Source: Dipteronia dyeriana (lineage: Eukaryota; Streptophyta; Magnoliopsida; Sapindales; Sapindaceae). Taken from it: DNA of 64,000 bases. The notes beneath the pieces were generated by a model. It was not told the origin of the DNA. It was given only the letters and a program-made list of their open reading frames with translations, and ran no database searches. The translations under genes were made by a program, and so were the position numbers. The stretch is taken from positions 19,671,291 through 19,735,290 of the forward strand of contig CM065301.1 of the NCBI GenBank assembly GCA_032871835.1, written 5' to 3'. Numbering within the stretch: position 1 is the stretch's first letter; the number at the start of each line of letters is the position of its first letter. Shown here in pieces: positions 1 to 12,149 of the stretch.

Positions 1-2967
1 GAATTAACCAGTGAAAGATTCAAGCCTTGCTCTCAGGGTCCATAGCCACACGATGTTCTGCATTCAAGGATTTTCAAGCACAAATTATGCACAAGATCAA
101 ATACAACTCTCAATATCCTCATTCGACTTCGTAAACTAGGAATTGGGGGAATGACACTAGTGACAAACGATCAGTCAACACTTTTATAACGCATGTACAA
201 GATTATCTTTGTAAATAAAATGGTCGAATCGACCACTCAATGTAATCAAAGTACGCAAGTACATGAATTTGAATTTACCAAAATGGTGGCGTCAACCCCA
301 TGTTGTAATTAGATCATGCAAGCACGCGATTGATACTTTAAGTAGAACGACCAAATCAACCTCAAGTACAAAAAACATTTATGTAATCTCTACAGTTTTG
401 TCGAACTACCTTTGTATTATCAATAAAATCATATTCGATAAATTTATTTACCACCCAGATTAGTTGTTTATTCAAGTTAATCTTAGTACTTTAATCATTC
501 AAAGGTCTATTGACCTCGAATCAATTATATCTTACAACAAGCAGTAGGTTGTCAACCCCTACCGCATCAAAAAATATGCAATCAAAATGAAATAAAAGGT
601 CCAATCGACCTCCTTCCATTCAAAAATATAAATAAATAAAAAATATCAGTATCAAGTTAATTACAGATAGCGTCAACACGAAGAATCTTTACAGTACCCC
701 CGTTCGACAAACAAATATTTATAGAAGTTTAAAAAATATATATTCGATTCAAGCTTGAGAATTTGGCTCGACAATTACATTAGGACCATTTTCCATCTCC
801 ATAACGTCTTGGACATTTGCAACGTCCGCATTCGAGAAGCCTTCATTCCTGAAACGTTCTTCCTCTTCAAACTCACAAATCTTCACATGCATCACCTAAG
901 AATCCCATTGCAAATGCTCACTAAAAAAATACTGTTTGAAGAGATTCATTCTTGCAGCACACATGGCATCGACCGAAATGGTTGTGAGGTGATCGACATA
1001 TTCGACACACTGATGCTCCTTCTCTACAGGACCTATTTTCCTTTTTTCTAACTCTTCACCCTGTCGATCATTCACTCCTTCAACTTTTACAGATCCTCTT
1101 CCAAGGTCAAGATTTTCTTTTCTAATTCCGTATTGGCCTTATCAAGCTTGTCGTGGGCACTCATGAGAGAGTCGTTGACTCTTTAAAGTTTCGAACACCT
1201 CTCTCGACTAGCTTTATATCTCTTTTTCATGTATATTTGTGTTTGAAGAGCCTACAATACAAAATACAACACTATGAACCGTGGATAAAAATAATTGGAA
1301 AATTCTAAAAACAAAATATATATGTACAACTCACTTAAAAAGTGGAGAGCAGCCTCTCGTCAACAACCTCATCGGTCTTCTTTCCCTTGAGGTATTATTT
1401 GTCGACCAGAAAGAGGAGGTCATTTGACTTCTTCATAAAGGTACTTCACTATTTGAAAACAGATACCTTGGGAGAGAACACCACCAGAGTAAAATTGGCT
1501 CTCATCGGTGCCGCCTTTACAATTTTCCCTTTGGGGTCCAACTTGATGGCTTTCCTATTGGGATTAGCCTTATTAGTCTTCTTTTCTTCTTCAACCTCTT
1601 AGGAGGGCTTGTATCTAGGAAAGAGTCAAAATATATCTCATCAAATTGGACAATCGCTTACTCTTTCGATGCTTCCTCCCTCGTCGTCTTCTTGGCCAAT
1701 GTCGTCGTTCTCCTCTTGTTCACTGCTTCCCTCCGAAGCTTCAAAGCTTCTTTATGACCCAAAATGTTAAACTTTACATTTAGTAGGGTCTTAGTTGTGA
1801 AACGACGCTCAACGTCAAACACAGGAGTTAAAAATCTTGTGCCACAAAGTATTTCAAATACCCTTCTAATCCAGGTATACGACACCGTATCTTTTAAGAG
1901 AGGATACGGTGTCCGTGGCGCATTCCACGTCGAATGAAGCCATCAAGTACTAGGCCTAGGATTACCTTACTACAGTAACACCTTCCAACTTCTCACTTCA
2001 GGATGTATCGCTTTAATGTTTGGGTATGCCCGATAGTTTTTAGACAGTCTATCTTACTCTCCCAGTTCACTAAATCAACAAAGACAGACATGCTTATCAA
2101 AAACTAAGGAGGACTCAAACTATTCCAAACGACACTATAAATTAACACTCACCAAGTCGACTCCATTCATGTGGGTAAAACCTTTCCTTTCCAAAGGGTC
2201 CATTTATTAGAGGACCCTTGGCGAAAAAAGAAAATATCCTTCCATCTCATGTGGTTTGTCGTGAGGTCAGTAATTAGGTGTGTCACACCAGACCTCAAGC
2301 ACAATGGAGCAACCCTTCTCATGTGTATGTTGCTTCAAAAAATAGTTAAGTAGAAGCGATCCTAACCCGAATTTTAACTCCCTCTTCTCACGAAAGACAG
2401 TCAGGCCTAACAAAATCCTCTAGCTATTCGGTATCAACTAACAAGGGGCAATGTCATAGTTTACTAAGAACCTTCGAGCTAGAGAAGAATCCGAGAATCT
2501 AAACCCTTATCGAAGGTTGTATTCATAAAAATATGTCCATCCTAGGATACCCCAAAGATTTCATACAACGTTCTTAGGCTATCCATGTCGTCGTCAGTAA
2601 GAATGCTCCTTGAGTTTTCTCCAGTAAGAATACCCAATGGTCTACCTTAGAAAGATGTATTCTCGTTTTGTCCTGCATTTTCGGTTTTATAAAAGCTATT
2701 TTGGTGATGATATTGGTGACGACGAGAATCTGGGTTTGATATTCATATATTGCAATTTTTTCCTGTAAGATATTGGTAATGATGACAACGAGCATCTCAA
2801 ATAATCTCGTCGCCGTCTCCTGCAATTTTTTTTCCTTTTTGTGTTGGTGATGATGTTTGGGATGCTGATTTGGTAATGATTTAATAAAAGATTATTTGTG
2901 AATTATGATTGTGTTTTAATTAGGGATTTCAAAAAGGAAACTAGGATTTTTTGTATTATTGTTGAGG
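1..2967 (-). pseudogene. Decayed 3' region of a Tat-type Ty3/gypsy element with antisense coding remnants
   Basis: No intact gene is visible. On the minus strand near 1100-1200 there is a heptad-like coiled-coil stretch reading roughly NDSLMSAHDKLDKANTELEK, broken by stops. Near 2180-2260 the minus strand reads an aromatic-rich stretch (FFF followed by KGPLINGP) that resembles the middle of the antisense gene at 47459-50438. The block is followed directly, in the same orientation, by an LTR fragment (2968) closely related to the LTRs of element B. That is the order found in element B: antisense gene, then 3' LTR. I infer a truncated, older relative of element B. The assignment rests on weak similarity read by eye; unrelated repetitive DNA remains possible. 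Confidence 0.35.
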
Positions 2968-3316
2968 ATTTCTTTACGAAGACTACATTCTTATAAGGAA
3001 ACAAGTCCAAATTGAACTACACTACTAGAATCCCACTCGATTTCCATAAGAGACTCCGAAACAGGAAAGAAGACAAATCAACCTCAAGCAAGTAACCGAA
3101 TCACAATTAAATACAAAGATCTTGTATTACTTGTACAAAGCAGATTAGGGTTCTATAAGCATATAAATAGACCCATAATCTAGCTCCAAAAGAGATAGGT
3201 AATATAGCATACATCAATCATAGCAAATACAGAGAGAAAAAATAGAGATCGAGAGTTTGTAAACATCATATTTTTATAGTGGATTTTGGCTTGGTTGATC
3301 CTTCAACCACCTGTGA
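2968..3316 (+). mobile_element. Truncated LTR fragment, same family as element B LTRs
   Basis: This stretch matches 40289-40634 and 51290-51620 almost base for base (for example the run AAGACTACATTCTTATAAGG). It includes the LTR promoter-like TATAAATA at about 3163-3170. The first ~360 bases of the LTR are missing and the match stops after CAACCACCTGTGA. The remaining 3' end of the LTR appears inverted at 3886-4030. Confidence 0.8.
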
Positions 3317-3319
3317 CGT

Positions 3320-3560
3320 TTTGATCGTAATTATTTTTCGGAACCAATACATACAATATGTAAACACAGGAAATTGTAATCAATATAATCAGAAGAAGAT
3401 ATACTTACCAACGTTTGGAGGCTCTTTCATTTTTCGATATACTCCTGTCTGAACCACTCGATCTTCCTCGCTATCTCCCGGGACTGGTAACTGCGTGTTG
3501 GTGCGTCACGATCTCAGAAACTTGAATGGAGGATGTAGAGAAATTGAAGAAACTCTTTCT
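3320..3560 (+). mobile_element. Fragment of the long LTR family seen at 7084-9184
   Basis: The text from TTTTTCGGAACCAATACATA through the CGTTTGGAGGCTC block and the CCACTCGATCTTCCTCGCTAT block matches about 7175-7460 in the solo LTR, in the same orientation. No LTR ends are present. It sits between the forward and inverted pieces of another LTR, so it was placed there by insertion followed by rearrangement or deletion. The stretch from 3560 to 3885 is mostly TA-rich microsatellite. Confidence 0.65.
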
Positions 3561-3655
3561 TCTATGTGTTTCAAAAAACACACAAAACATGACAATATAT
3601 ATATATATATAACCCTGCACTTTTTCTCTCTATATATCTATATCCACTGTTGCTC

Positions 3656-3658
<3 letters not shown>

Positions 3659-3712
<54 letters not shown>
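3659..3712. repeat. (TA)n microsatellite
   Basis: An almost perfect run of alternating TA of about 54 bases, with shorter (TA)n runs at 3595-3610 and 3816-3828. Reading frames through it (poly Ile-Tyr) are artefacts of the repeat. Confidence 0.95.
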
Positions 3713-3715
<3 letters not shown>

Positions 3716-3885
3716 ACTTTTACACAAATATATGTTTTTTTTTCATCTTACGCAACCAATTGCGTTTATATATATTGTTTGCATTACACAGTGCACGAAC
3801 ATCTTGTTTTTGGTTATATATATATATCATTGTTTGTATCCTATACAAACACTTATATATGTGTATCAAGTATTTACATCCTATG

Positions 3886-4030
3886 TGTTGACGTCGATTT
3901 CTGGATTACGTCAGAAAAGCCAACAAGGATTGAATTTCGGCTATTAATTCAAAGAGAAAGAGATTCAGAGAGAGTAACGAAGACAAAAGTTTTACGTGGT
4001 AAAACTCTGATGATCACGTCTACATATTCT
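3886..4030 (-). mobile_element. Inverted 3' end of an element-B-type LTR
   Basis: The plus-strand text starting TGTTGACGTCGATTTCTGG is the reverse complement of the LTR end at about 40632-40776 (…GAAATCGACGTCAACA). With the forward piece at 2968-3316 it accounts for most of the 3' two thirds of one LTR, so a segment was probably inverted. No PBS-like sequence adjoins the LTR tip at 3886. Confidence 0.7.
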
Positions 4031-4827
4031 GGGAACTCAACCCGTTGCACAATAGAGTGTACGACCCTCTAACATGCATGATCTATTGATATGGAATACT
4101 TCAGATGGATTAGCAACAGAGACTTGTCGTTCAAAATTATTGATGTCGGACTGAACATCTTCCTTGACACCACCTTCCAAAACACTAGAAGATAGAGGAT
4201 GAGTTAGGTCTGAAGTTGTAGCCTCGCTCGACATGCTATCTTCAAAAGTTGACAAGTGTAAAAAATACAGAATTCAAGCACAAACCAAAATCTAAAATCA
4301 AAACCTAAGGTTTAGAATCAAGACCTATGGATTATACAAACCGTCAAGGCTTAATAATGTTATCGATAAACTAAAACCATATCTAATCTGGGTCGATCAA
4401 CTACAAATCTTGATCCCTACAATGACTCAATGAGCTATAAATGACAAAAATCACGTAAAACGTCACCTAGGTGGATCTAATCCATCACTAAATTAATTTC
4501 TTGAAATCCAACATGAAGAACAGATAAGAACACAAACGTTGAATCTGAGAAAATCCCTTAATACCACTTAGCTAATTTCCTACAGATGCGTAAATGTAAG
4601 TCTCATAATAACAAAAACAGTCGAGAAGAGAAAATCTTGCTTACCTTGAAGATGGATTCGTCGATTACACTGAAAAAGGGCACTATAAGCAATTTATGGA
4701 TGCTCTGAAATTTTTTTGAACGGTTTTTGATTTTGGTGAATATAAAGAGTTAGAGAAAGATTAGTGGAGAAGTTTGGTTTATAAACCAAAACTTTAACCA
4801 CGACATTAACCACAAATGACATGTGTT
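4031..4827. other. Unassigned spacer
   Basis: About 800 bases without a recognisable gene. A 72-codon minus-strand reading frame (4255-4037) is rich in Ser, Glu and Asp and matches nothing I know. The stretch just before 4833 continues directly into 6968-7078 once the LTR-bearing insertion at 4833-6962 is removed, so it is the pre-insertion host sequence. Confidence 0.5.
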
Positions 4828-5001
4828 GTAACTGTTGGTACCAATTCCCATCTCATGGGTGTGGGAACAGTCCCAACTCCTTGGGGTGACACCCACAGAT
4901 ACCTATCAGAGCACTCCTCTAAGAAGTCCCCGGGCGGAGAGCCATGCTTTGTCACACGATCACGCGTGAGAGTTCCTGGGGATCGGCCAGTCGCCACTGC
5001 A

Positions 5002-5016
5002 TTTGCTCTGATACCA
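5002..5016 (-). other. Primer binding site of the 4833-6962 element
   Basis: Read on the minus strand this is TGGTATCAGAGCAAA, two bases inside the LTR tip (5017-5018 are the spacer). It fixes the orientation of the element and shows that 5019-6962 is a 5' LTR, not a solo LTR. Confidence 0.8.
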
Positions 5017-5018
5017 AT

Positions 5019-6962
5019 TGTTGGAACCCCCGTTCACCGGTCACGCAGCAGAACTAGGTTTTAAATTTTTTATACATATCATAATTTGTATATGAGACCA
5101 GTGAACTTTTGTTCCTGATTGGGGACTCTTCTAACTTAATGTTCCATTTTATTTGGGATTCCTTCCATAAAATGGGATTCCTTCCTGATGGATATCTTCG
5201 CGTATTTAATGACTTAATCTGTGTGAAATAAGCACCAAGTCCTTACTCGAGTCGTATTTATTCCCGAGTAAGAGTAATACCTGATGGTCCCGAGTAGCTC
5301 CATTTGAGCCCGAGTGGAAGCGTTGTTTAACCAGTCCCGAGTGTTGTTAACTGATCCTGAGTAGGTTTTATTCTGTCTATGCTTACTCGGACTTTTCTTC
5401 TCTTTAATGATGCCTCATAGGATATTTCCTGAGTGCCCATTTGGGCATCCACCTGGCTATTTTCTCCTTCCTGTCAATGACGTGTATGCTTGGTAAAATT
5501 CACATACAACACTATGTAAATTTTTCTTTTGATTATTGTTTTATGTGCACACACCAATTTGCATCCAATGCAATCTCTTGTGTTATTAATTTATATATAT
5601 TTTTTAATTATCCTTTTCAAATATATCTAATATATTAAAAGTGATAATAAGTATTTTAAATTTAAACTTAAATTCAAATACTTAGATAAATGATTTAGTA
5701 AAATAAAATAATCCTACTATTTTATCTTCACCTAAATCCATATATCAACTAACACCCTCCAATTATTAGTTAATTAATAATTAATAATTATCAATATAAT
5801 TAAATAATCTAATTATTTAATTAATTTAACTATTAACATTCATTAATTAAATAATCTCATTATTCAATTAATTCCCGTAAATATACGTGTCACTTTTGTA
5901 CCACAATTAATTGGACAATCCAATTAATTTACCGTGACCCTTGTTACCTAAATCGATCGGGCTAACAAGGGGACATAATGGACCCACAGTATTTTGAGCT
6001 CCAATAATCCTTGGAATCATTAATTAAACTCTTTAATTAATATTCCTTGATTATTAACTCCGGTGTTATTCCGCTAAAAACCCGAAGCTGCACTCTCTCA
6101 ACTGCAGACGCTTTTACACAGACCGATACAACTCGGTGTCTATCGATATAGCTATTACACATGGTGTGATCCTCCACAGTAGTTCATAATTAGAGCTGGG
6201 TCATAATGTCTGTTATACTCCTCTAATTACATATATCCTTTAAGTACCGTTGATTCTATAATGAATAATAAATCATATTTCCTTACGAAATTAGGAGAGC
6301 GCTCATATTGTCCAAGCCCCGAATCAACCCTTAAGGGAACTACCATCTACTTCTCACAAGAAAGAGTGGATTCCACTATTGTGTACAAACCTTCCCAGCC
6401 ATAAGCCAAATCGTAATCCCAACATACAGAGCATATTGATCGGGAACATCATTCGACCTCACCCATGGTATATCAAAGACCACGATCTAACATGAAGGAG
6501 TTGATAAGACACTCAGGATTAAGATCACCCACATATAGCCATCGTTAGTTGATATATATGAATCTCATCGGTAAACGGATCTTGGTGAGAGATTCATATA
6601 GATCATGGCTCAGTCCTATATGATCACATCATACAAGGTGCCTCCATTCCCATATCTCATATGAATAATTCAGGATAGAAACATCGTACATTATGAAATG
6701 GACTGCAGCTATAGATTAACCATAAATAAAGTACCCAGTTTTATTTGTCATCTATGGACTCTTTAGATTGCACGTCTCTTACTGTATCCATCTATATATG
6801 ACACTTAGATACACAGTTCGAGATTACATCCGGCAATCTTGGATGTTAAATATATGCACAAGTTATAAAATAAACAACACAACATGAATGAATTGAACTT
6901 TTTTATTTATTTATTTCATAAATCAATTTACAAATTACATCTTTAGGGTATAAACCCCAACA
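5019..6962 (-). repeat. 5' LTR (1944 bp) of the 4833-6962 element
   Basis: It has TG…CA ends as read on the plus strand. The half from about 5880 to 6962 is nearly colinear with 8105-9184, sharing blocks such as CGTGACCCTTGTTACCTAAA and ACCCACAGTATTTTGAGCTC. The outer half is more divergent and shows several indels relative to the second copy. Confidence 0.8.
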
Positions 6963-7083
6963 GTAACCGCTACAGTTGTTGGCTAACTGTGGTAACTGCT
7001 TGGGTTAATTCAAAATTCAACTTATCTCAATAATCGCACCCAAAATGAAAATGTGCGCTAAAAATGAGAAGCCACGTTAGCCC

Positions 7084-9184
7084 TGTTGGAACCCCGTTCA
7101 CCGATCGCGCTACGGAAATCAGTTTTAAAATTTTTAATACATATCGTAAACGATCTAGGACCAGTGAACTTTGGATCATAATTTTTCGGAACTAATACAT
7201 ATAATATTATTACACTAATAAAATATATGTATATAAGGAAATTGAAATCGATAATAATCTGAAGAAGATATTAGAACATTACCAACTAATCTAAAGAAGA
7301 TATTAGAACATTACCAACGTTTGGAGGCTCCTTAACTTATTGCTATGCACCTGGTCTGTACCACTCGATCTTCCTCGCTATATCCCGAAACTGATAAATG
7401 CGTGTGGAAGCGCCATGGTCTCAGGAACTTGAATGGATGATTTAGAGAAAATCGAAGAAACTATTTCTTCTTAGAGAAAACAACTTAGAACCATTCTAGT
7501 TGTAAAAAAAAAAAATCTTATTTTTTCTTTTTTTCTTTGGTTTCAAAGTACACGAACACCAAAATTTGTTGTGCAACTCATGATCTCCCTTTTTTTTCTC
7601 ATTCCTAATATCACTCACGTACATTTCACTTAAAATCCTTGTAATCTCATTACTATGTGCGTTGTATATCATTAATGTGTGTTAATTAGATTATAAGTTT
7701 TTAACACATACACACTAATTGCTTTTAACGTGTATTCATGTGTTTTCAGTTTTGATATATATATATATATATTATTCGGTTATTCAAATAAAAATATATC
7801 TAATATATTTTTTGAAAAAACTGATAATATATCTTTTGATTTTAAAATATTTTAAAAATATCTCATATCTTTAAAAGATAATTAAATATTTGTTTTTGAA
7901 TTTAAACATTTTAAATTCAATTTCAAATATTAAATTTAATAAAATAAAATAATCTTATTATGTTATTCTATTTAAAATCAAATATCAACTAGCACCCTCC
8001 ATTTTGTGATTAATAACATAATTAAATAATCTCAGTATTTAATTTATTTAATCACCATAATTCATTAATTAAATAATCTCATTATTTAATTAATTCCCGA
8101 ATAAATACGTGTCACTTTCGTAACACAATTAATTGAACAATCCAATTAATTAGTCGTGACCCTTGTTACCTAAATCGATCGGGCTAGTAAGGGAACCTAA
8201 AAGACCCACAGTATTTTGAGCTCCAATAACCATCGGAATCATTAATTAAACTCTTTAATTAATATTCCTTGATTATTAACTTCGGTGTTATTCCACTAAA
8301 AACCCGAAACTGCACTCTCTCAACTGCAGACGTTTTTACACAGACCGATACAGCTCGGTATCCATCGATATAGCTATTACATATGGTGTGATCCTCCACA
8401 GTAGTTCATAATTAGAGCTGGGTCATAATATCCGTTATACCCCTCTAATTTCATATATCCTTTAAGTACCATTGATTCTCTAATGTATAATAAATCCTAT
8501 TTCCTAACGGAATTAGGAGAACGCTCATATTGTCCAAGCCCCGAATCAACCCTTAATGGAACTACCATCTACTTCTCACAAGAAGGAGTAGATTCCACTA
8601 TTGTGTACAAACCTTTCCAGCCACAAGCCAAACCGTAATCCCAACATATTGAGTATTTTGAACAGAAAATACATCTGACCTCACCCATGGTATATCAAAG
8701 ACCACGATCTAACATGAAGGAGTCGATAAGACACTCAGAATTAAGATCACCCACATATAGCCATCATTAGTTGATATATATGAATCTCATAGGTAAACGG
8801 ATCTTGGTGAGAGATTTATATAGATCATGACCCAGTCCTATATGATCACATCATACAAGGTACCTCCATTCTCATATCTCATATGACTGATTCATGATAG
8901 AATCACCGTATATTACGGAATGGATCGCAGCTATAGATTAACCGCAGATAAAGCACCCAACTTTATTTGCTATCTATGGACTCTTTAGATTGAACGTCTT
9001 TTACTGTATCCATCTGTATATGACACTCATATACACAGTTCGATATTACATCCGGCAATCTAGGATGTTAATATATGCACAAGTTTATAAAATAAATTAC
9101 ACATCAAGAATGAATTGAACTTTTATTTATATTTATTTCATAAATCCATTTACAAATTACATCTTTAGGGCATAAACCCTAACA
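7084..9184 (-). mobile_element. Solo LTR (2101 bp), TSD AGCCC
   Basis: This is a second copy of the same LTR family (TGTTGGAACCCC … AAACCCTAACA). AGCCC directly flanks it on both sides (7079-7083 and 9185-9189), so it is a complete insertion reduced to one LTR, as produced by LTR-LTR recombination. It is placed on the minus strand by comparison with the copy at 5019-6962, whose PBS gives direction. It carries no coding sequence. An internal direct repeat near 7255-7315 (GAAGAAGATATTAGAACATT) is a small local duplication. Confidence 0.85.
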
Positions 9185-9189
9185 AGCCC

Positions 9190-9943
9190 TAGGGAACTGA
9201 ACTGCTTCAGTCCCATCGGTTGGACTCCCCATCCTTAGAGCTTACTAGGCGTTTGACGCTTTGTCATAGCAAGAGTGAGATATAAAATTTTGGTCTTATT
9301 CGACACCTTATCGAACTTACGTTCGACTCGATAAAAGTCACTTTCTACTTCGAAAACTTCTTGTTTAAAGAGTGAGGGACAAACTGTGGTAACCAAAAAT
9401 GGTCCTTAGGCCTAAATGTTGTTTAAGCTCATGACCAACAAGGCTAGACCCGGGTCGAATCTCGGTCCACTATGAATCAGCTCTTGTTTGACTCGGTCAC
9501 TAACTGATAAAACTTATCAGTTAAACGTGATAAAACAAAAACAGAAATTTGAACTGGTCTAGAACCCTGAAATCCCACAAAATCTGAAGGAGATTTCAGG
9601 GATAGGATTCTCAACGTTGTTCCACGATCAACCTTATGGGATGGTCTATAAATAGAACCATCCCTTCACTAAAAGAGGATTAAAGATTTATGTGTGGAAA
9701 CTCTACACAGACGAACTCTGACCACCAGAATTCTACTATTGAATTCTACTGTTATTCACTTTCCAGTCATTCTTTACTCCCACACTCAGCCCAGGCAAAT
9801 CTAAGGCCAAATGATCTACCACCACCTTTTTCCTATTTTTTCTTCTTCTGTTTTTTGTCTTTTTTCCCATATTTTTTGCATGCATTTAGAGCAATCGAAG
9901 TTATCCGATTCGACCGGTTAAACTAAGTTGCTTGGGCCTAACC
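9190..9943. other. Spacer with a possible promoter-like TATA motif
   Basis: No gene is seen. GGTCTATAAATAGAACCATC near 9643-9662 is a good TATA-box context, and the text around it resembles a retrotransposon LTR, but I found neither LTR ends nor a second copy in this window. The 78-codon frame at 9690 is low-complexity and is not supported as a gene. Confidence 0.3.
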
Positions 9944-12127
9944 CGGATCCGAACCGATTCACTCTAATTGTAGAACTACCGTCTACAATATATATATATA
10001 TCTTAATTTTTTAAATGTTTCTATCATATTAGAATTTTCAGTCCTTATTTTTTCCAAAATTCATCATTCTGATCTATTTGATCAAGTATTTAACAGTCAA
10101 CTATCAAACAATGTGTTAAAGTACAATTTTAGCCTTGTAATTAGTTAATTTAGATTAAATTATAATTTTACCCTCAAATAATAATGAAAATAGTAAAATT
10201 ATTTATCAAAAATATATATCTTAATAAACAAGAAAAAAAAATCAAACACCACGAACAACTTAAAAAAAACCTAATAATGAAATATAATATTACAATTCTA
10301 TGTTAAGCAATCTCTTATTTTAACTTAAAGTGAAGATTTTGATCTGATGAGATTTATCGATTTTAATAAATTTTAATATGATTATTTTATTTTATTTTAT
10401 TTTCTATAAATGATAAATTTAATAAAATCCACTTGTATATAAAATTTGAAAAAAAAAATCAAGATTTGAAAAATTATGGCTCATCCACCTAGAGCTATCT
10501 ATTCTATGGACTCTCCTTTAGAGTAGCAAATTTTAAATCTACTTGTATATAAAATTTGATACGATAAACACCACGAACAACTTAAAAAAAACCTAGTAAT
10601 GAAATATAATATTACAATTCTATGTTAAGCAATCTCTTATTTTAACTTAAAGTGAAGATTTTGATCTGATGAGATTTATCGATTTTAATAAATTTTAATA
10701 TGATTATTTTATTTTATTTTATTTTCTATAAATGATAAATTCAATAAAATCCACTTGTATATAAAATTTGAAAAAAAAAAATCAATATTTGAAAAATTAT
10801 GGCTCATCCACCTAGAGCGATCTACTATGTGGACTCTCCTTTAGAGTAGAAAAATTTAAATCTACTTGTATATAAAATTTGATATCCCCTCGGATCCGAA
10901 CCGATTCACTCTAATTGTAGAACTACCGTCTACAATATATATATATATATATCTTTCGAATTTTTTAAATGTTTCTATCATATTAGAATTTTCAATCCTT
11001 ATTTTTTTCCAAAATTCATCATTCCGATCTATTTGATCAAGTATTTAACAGTCAACTATCAAACAATGTGTTAAAGTACAATTTTAACCTTGTAATTAGT
11101 TAATTTAGATAAAATGATAATTTTACCCTCAAATAATAATGAAAATAGTAAAATTATTTATCAAAAAAAAAATATCTTAATAAACAAGAAAAAAAATCAA
11201 ACACCACGAACAACTTAAAAAAAACCTAATAATGAAATATAATATTACAATTCTATGTTAAGAAATCTCTTATTTTAACTTAAAGTGAAGATTTTGATCT
11301 GATGAGATTTATCGATTTTAATAAATTTTAATATGATTTTTTTTTCTATAAATAATAAATTTAATAAAATCCATTTGTATATAAAATTTGAAAAAAAAAT
11401 CAAGATTTGAACAATTATGGCTCATCCTCCTAGAGCGATCTGCTCTATGGACTCTCCTTTAGAGTAGAAAATTTAAAATCTACTTGTATATAAAATTTGA
11501 TATGATTAACACCACGAACAACTTAAAAAAAAAACTAATAATGAAATATAATATTACAATTCTATGTTAAGCAATCTCTTATTTTAACTTAAAGTGAAGA
11601 TTTTGATCTGATGGGATTTATCGATTTTAATAATTTTTAATATGATTATTTTATTTTATTTTATTTTCTATAATTGATAAATTCAATAAAATCCACTTGT
11701 ATATAAAATTTGAAAGAAAAAAAATCAATATTTGAAAAATTATGGCTCATCCACCTAGAGCGATCTGCTCTATGGACTATCCTTTAGAGTAGAAATTTTT
11801 AAATCTACTTGTATATAAAATTTGATATGATAAACACCACGAACAACTTAAAAAAAACCTAATAATGAAATATAATATTACAATTCTATGTTAAGCAATC
11901 TCTTATTTTAACTTAAAGTGAAGATTTTGATATGATGAGATTTATCGATTTTAATAAATTTTAATATGATTATTTTATTTTATTTTATTTTCTATAATTG
12001 ATAAATTCAATAAAATCCACTTGTATATAAAATTTGAAAGAAAAAAAATCAATATTTGAAAAATTATGGCTCATCCACCTAGAGCGATCTAGTATATGGA
12101 CTCTCCTTTAGAGTAGAAAATTTTAAC
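9944..12127. repeat. Higher-order tandem repeat, units P-A-A-P-A-A-A
   Basis: Monomer A (about 308-325 bp) begins CACCACGAACAACTT and occurs at 10247, 10569, 11202, 11510 and 11835. A different unit P (about 300 bp, beginning CGGATCCGAACCGATTCACT) starts at 9944 and 10891 and precedes the A blocks. P+A+A therefore repeats with a 947-bp period, followed by a third A. Each A monomer carries the TATGGCTCATCCACCTAGAG block near its end. The array is AT-rich and non-coding. Monomer differences are small indels and substitutions, so the array is fairly recent. Confidence 0.9.
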
Positions 12128-12130
12128 ACA

Positions 12131-12149
12131 CCCCCCCCCCCCCCCCCCC
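12131..12149. repeat. Poly-C tract (19 C)
   Basis: An uninterrupted run of C preceded by ACACA. It sits exactly at the junction between the tandem array and the left terminal inverted repeat of the 12148-13784 element. Its length is a likely site of assembly error. Confidence 0.9.

Larger units (their letters stand above)
4833..6962 (-). mobile_element. Deleted copia-type LTR retrotransposon: one LTR plus PBS leader, TSD GTAAC
   Basis: GTAAC occurs immediately left (4828-4832) and right (6963-6967) and is taken as the target-site duplication. The insertion begins TGTTGG, runs through about 180 bases of leader, then GCTCTGATACCA (about 5005-5016), then a full LTR (5019-6962, TGTTGGAACCCC to ACCCCAACA). 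GCTCTGATACCA is the reverse complement of TGGTATCAGAGC, the classic initiator-Met-tRNA primer binding site, so the element lies on the minus strand and this is its 5' LTR. Almost all of the 3' LTR and the body are gone; only the outermost six bases and the TSD remain. The PBS and LTR length suggest a copia-type or LARD family; no protein is left to decide it. Confidence 0.75.

Noticed and set aside
3495..4072. Long plus-strand frames rich in Ile-Tyr
   Set aside because: They are translations of the (TA)n microsatellite and LTR fragments.
5019..9184. One LTR retrotransposon with LTRs 5019-6962 and 7084-9184 and a 121-bp interior
   Set aside because: Each LTR has its own distinct target duplication, and the PBS lies outside the pair at 5002-5016, facing the other way.
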